64,000 bases of DNA. It comes from Dillenia suffruticosa (taxonomy: Eukaryota; Streptophyta; Magnoliopsida; Dilleniales; Dilleniaceae). The notes beneath the pieces were generated by a model. The model saw only the letters and a program-made list of their open reading frames with translations. It searched no databases and was not told where the DNA came from. Positions 60,276-64,000 of the stretch are shown piece by piece. Made by a program: the position numbers and the translations under genes. The stretch's first letter is position 1. Every line of letters starts with the position of its first letter. The stretch is from contig JAVTVX010000013.1 in the NCBI GenBank assembly GCA_033439265.1, forward strand, positions 7,652,501 to 7,716,500, read 5' to 3'.

Positions 60276-61640
60276 TGTGTTGTGTCGAGTTTGTGACTTT
60301 GGGAAGAGGCGCTGAAGAAGGATGAGAGGCGGTTTGAAGGAAAGGTAGGCAGGAGGCGTGAAGGGAAGCTTGCGGAGACGAAGCCGAGAGAGGAGTTTGG
60401 AGAGGAGGAGAGGATAGGAGTTGGAGTTGGTTTATTACGAGTGGTGAGAAGGAAAGTGATGAGTGGTGAGAAGGAAAGTGATGAGTAAGTTGAGTAGTTT
60501 TGAGAGAAACGTTTAGTTAAGAAGTAGTATAGCTCGTGTGTAGAAGTGTAGAAGTGCACCGGCTCGAGGAGTGCACCAGCTGGACGAGTTTAGTGGTAGG
60601 GGGCAGTGGAGGGTGGCATTTGGCAGAGTGCACTAGCTGAGTGTCGGCAGACTAGCTGAGTGTTGGCAGAGTGCAGTGGCTAGGGAGTGCAGGAGTGTAG
60701 TGGTAGCGGCAGGGCAGGGTGGCACTTGGCGGGCGGGCGGCCAGTTGTGCAGAATTTCAAATTTATTATTTTCTGGTAGGTAGGTTGTAGTAGTCTAGTG
60801 GAAGTGTAGCGCAGTGCTAGGTGGAAGCATAGCGGGGTGTGGGTGTGAGTGGAGTGGGTGTGAGTGGAGTGCAGTGCAAGGGGAGTCTTGTCGTGCAGCA
60901 TTTCTTTGCTTTTATGTTTTTTCTTCGCTTCTTGGTTGGTTGTATACGGCGGTCACATCAAAGTCATAAATTCATTCTGAAATTTCTTGTTGCTCTGTGA
61001 TTTTCTGCTCGCTTGATGACCATGACTTGATGACCATGACTTGTTGAGGTTCTCATATTTCTATTTTGTTTTTTCTATTTTGTTAAACTTCACGGGAGGC
61101 TCTCATATTCCTATTTTGTTTTTTCTATTTTGTTTGCACTATGCCAAACTTCAGACCTCGGCAAAGCAAGTTCAAATTTGACTTGTAAAAATTTATTTTT
61201 TTTTTTCGGTTTTGTTATATTTTTTTTCTATATATTTTTTAGTATTTTATTTTTGTATCCATAAAAAACAAATTTCTGAGTAATTATTATTTTTTTATAT
61301 AATTTTTTAAAATATTTGTTTCTACTATTTATTATTACTTGAATTATTTATTTTTTGTTTGTTGCTTTAAGCTTAGTGTCTAGGCGACAAATAAATTTTT
61401 TTCACAAACAAATCGGTTGTGAAACTAAAACTATATAATTCTTTTTTCTTCCACAATAAAAACTTTTGTATTTATCTTGTGTTATTATTTTATTATAAAA
61501 ATATTTGTATTTATCTTGTGTCAAATTGTTATTATAAAAATATAAAGAATTTAAAAGAAATTGTGAACTCTTGTTTGTTCTTGGGCCTCTGATATTTTGT
61601 TGCTTCTTTACAAATATTCTGGCTTCTTTACAATTTACAA
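60276..61640. promoter_or_regulatory. Upstream region of the 551-aa ORF, then AT-rich sequence
   Basis: 60276-60900 is G-rich on the plus strand with GTGCAGTGGC-like and AGCTGAGTGT repeats and a GGCGGGCGGGCGGCC stretch at about 60738. It forms a GC-rich block ahead of the minus-strand ORF. No CACTA terminus was seen. 60900-61640 becomes AT-rich with short duplications (CTATTTTGTTTTTTCTATTTT twice at about 61062-61130). No gene was recognised. Confidence 0.4.
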
Positions 61641-63655
61641 TTAAGAGGGTTGGAGGACAAGCCTCCCCTCCCTCCCCCCGGGGCCAAGCGGGGGCCAAGC
61701 GCATTGGGATGAATGCTGTGAAGTGTCTTTACCCAATGTGACATACCAATTTTGGTTTTTGGTCTAAGAGGTTTTGGCTCTTGGAACAAAGCTTGCAATC
61801 ACAATATTTTTTATAACCTCAAAAGATTTTTTAACTTTCACAACCAATTTCTTTTAATTGGATTTCAACCCATCAACTAACAACAAGATGATGGTCTAGT
61901 TTTCACTCCTGCGGGTTTCATGAATGACAGAATATAAGAATATAACCGAATCCTTCATTAATTTTGTGTGGGATATTAAAATATGTCGGTAGGGTGATTT
62001 TTTTGTTTTGTTTTATTTCTTTTTTTTTTCTTTTATATTTATATAATTTTAGTAAAATTCTAACAAATTTATTCCAACCCTCCTTCCATTTTGAACCGGA
62101 ATCAAACCGCATCGGACCAAAACCAGAAGAGGAATCGAACAACAAAACCGTTAAACCCATGATTAATCTCTCTCTCCTCTCTCTCCTTGACAACTCTTCC
62201 TCTCCAACAACATCTATAGGCCACATGTCCATCACCTCTCTCTCTCTCCCCTCCCAAAAAAAAAAAAAAAAACTATTACTTTATGCAACGTGACAAAAAC
62301 AACTAACTTTGTAATATATTTTGTTTAACTTTCTAATATATTTTATAACTACTGTTACAATATTTTTCTTTTTCTTTTTATAAATATCATTTAAAATTTA
62401 TTTTTCTTCCGTATCAAAATTCATCTTCTTTTTTTCATTTATAATATTGTCAATTTATTCATTTCTTTCTAATTTATTTATTTTTATTCTAATTTGTTCA
62501 CTCTCAATTTTAATTTTTGTTCTAAGAAGTAAAAACTTTCCTTGGTTACGAGGATGTTCTCAAGAATTTATTGCAAGAATTTATTGTAATGTTAAAAATT
62601 TTAGATATAATTAAAAAAATATAATTGACAACTTTAATCAAAAAACTTCAAAAAAAAATATTAAAAAATATAAATTAATATAAGTCGAGAAAGCATTATT
62701 ATAAAATATAAATTATGATATGATTTCTTAGCTTTTTTTTACCAATTTTATCAAATGGATTGAACTAATAATTTAATTTAATTAATAACCATATTATATA
62801 CTATACATTATATAAATATAAATTTGAAATTTTTGAACCCTTTAAGTAAAAAATGAGCAAAAAAAAAAACAAATCATTATATAAATATAATATATTGACT
62901 TCATAATAATAAAAAAAACAATATAATCATTACAGATCATTATAACCCTTACACATACAATAATACACAAACCACTTTGATATGTTATTATTTTTGGTGT
63001 GAGATTAAAAAAAATAAGTTAATTACCGTCACAAAACAACTATTAATATTAATATCTGAGAAAAAAATATAAAATATTTTGTAGATGTTGAGAAAAAAAT
63101 GAGATAATCTTGTATTGTTAGATGTAACTAGATGTACCTAAAGATCAGGGGAAAAAAAAAATTTGCGAACTTTCTAATATAACTCACAACTTTAATCTCA
63201 TTACAAAATATATGATATAAAAATATAAATATGATATGTTATCTTCATACTGACATACTCATCTAATAATTTAATTTCATATATAAAGAAATAAGTATAT
63301 TATATAAATCTAAATATAAATGGAATTTTTGAAATTTTTGATAAAAAAATAAAAATTATATTTTATTTTTCACCTTCTCTTTTAAAATTTTATTCTATAA
63401 TTTATATATTTTTTTAAGAGCAAAAAAATTAAAAATAATTTCTCTTCATCTCCTAAATTCTTTAAAATCATCTTCCAATCTTCCAAATTTTCACATCCCT
63501 CTCTCTCATCTCTCTCGTATCTCTCATCTTTCATCTCAACAATTTTGTTTGGTTAAAGTAAAAAGTAAATAATAAGTCATTTTCCTAACTCATTTTTCTC
63601 ATAACATTCAATCTTGTCTCTTATTACCCACCTCGTATCTTTCAATCTCCTCTCC

Positions 63656-63692
<37 letters not shown>

Positions 63693-64000
63693 GCTTGAAA
63701 GAAATCAATTTTTAATCAATTCAACATAAAAAAATTTTCCAATTGAGTTTTATTAAAGAAAAAAATTACAAAACAAAAATCTTAATAAATCAAACTTCAT
63801 AAAACTCCATAAACATTAATTATATTTAATCTTAATCATAATATATTAACTTCATAAAAATATAAAAATAATCATACATATAATATAATCAATTACAAAT
63901 TACAAAATACATCTCATACTCTCACACATATATCTATATTACATATATAAGATAAGATATATCACCAATTAAACAGTTGAAAAGCCCAAAACAAAGGAAC
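61641..64000. other. AT-rich intergenic sequence, no gene recognised
   Basis: A short GC-rich stretch (CCCCCCGGGGCCAAGCGGGGGC, about 61674-61695) is followed by more than 2 kb of AT-rich sequence. Short opposite-strand frames at 61918-62293 have no recognisable motif. A (TC)n microsatellite lies at about 63654-63694. Confidence 0.5.
63654..63694. repeat. (TC)n microsatellite
   Basis: About 40 bp of nearly pure CT dinucleotides. Confidence 0.95.

Noticed and set aside
60541-60900. CACTA end suggested by AGTGTAGTGG-like motifs
   Set aside because: These are G-rich short repeats without the adjoining TTTTGTAGTG terminus and without a flanking 3-bp duplication.

Overview
The window is nuclear DNA of a flowering plant, most likely a eudicot. 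It is AT-rich and holds one clearly intact host gene, a single-exon F-box/F-box-associated gene of the At5g07610 type at 22159-23349 (-). Most of the rest is nested transposable elements: long-LTR Ty3/gypsy chromovirus-like elements, a decayed Ty1/copia element and several CACTA (En/Spm) DNA transposons. The species cannot be named from the sequence.

Layout. 1-6753: the 3' end of a gypsy element (integrase tail, polypurine tract, 3' LTR) sits in an older LTR, which also carries a second solo LTR (3409-6170, 5-bp duplication GAGGA). 6754-9096: no gene seen, one strong hairpin. 9102-11420: solo LTR of family A (duplication CAATT). 11526-11751: F-box pseudogene fragment. 12891-about 20600: copia fossil on the minus strand. 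22159-23349: F-box gene. 24060-27575: a second F-box pseudogene, split by a solo LTR of family B (24630-27209, duplication TATCT). 29453-42295: a family-A gypsy element on the minus strand whose right-hand LTR holds a solo LTR (35372-37998, duplication AATCT) and a 2.29-kb CACTA element (39342-41631, duplication TGT). The undisturbed left-hand LTR shows the empty site for both. 42740-48221: left part of one CACTA element, itself holding a short gypsy element with 770-bp LTRs (43762-47241, duplication GCTGG). 48222 onward: a second, larger CACTA element with a PttA-type gene (49459-51178), a TNP2 transposase gene (53228-56828) and GC-rich minisatellite islands. An intact 551-codon plant-transposon-type ORF (58620-60275) follows. 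60276-64000 is AT-rich with nothing recognised.

How the parts relate. The two F-box pseudogenes and the intact gene are paralogues of one small cluster that retrotransposons have broken up. The LTRs of families A and B share a polypurine tract, a homologous core, and a small hairpin beside an acceptor-like site whose stem shows compensatory changes between copies. In the large CACTA element each minus-strand gene has a GC-rich block upstream. This raises the possibility that the 58620-60275 ORF is a third gene of that element. Its far terminus is not visible, so this stays an inference.
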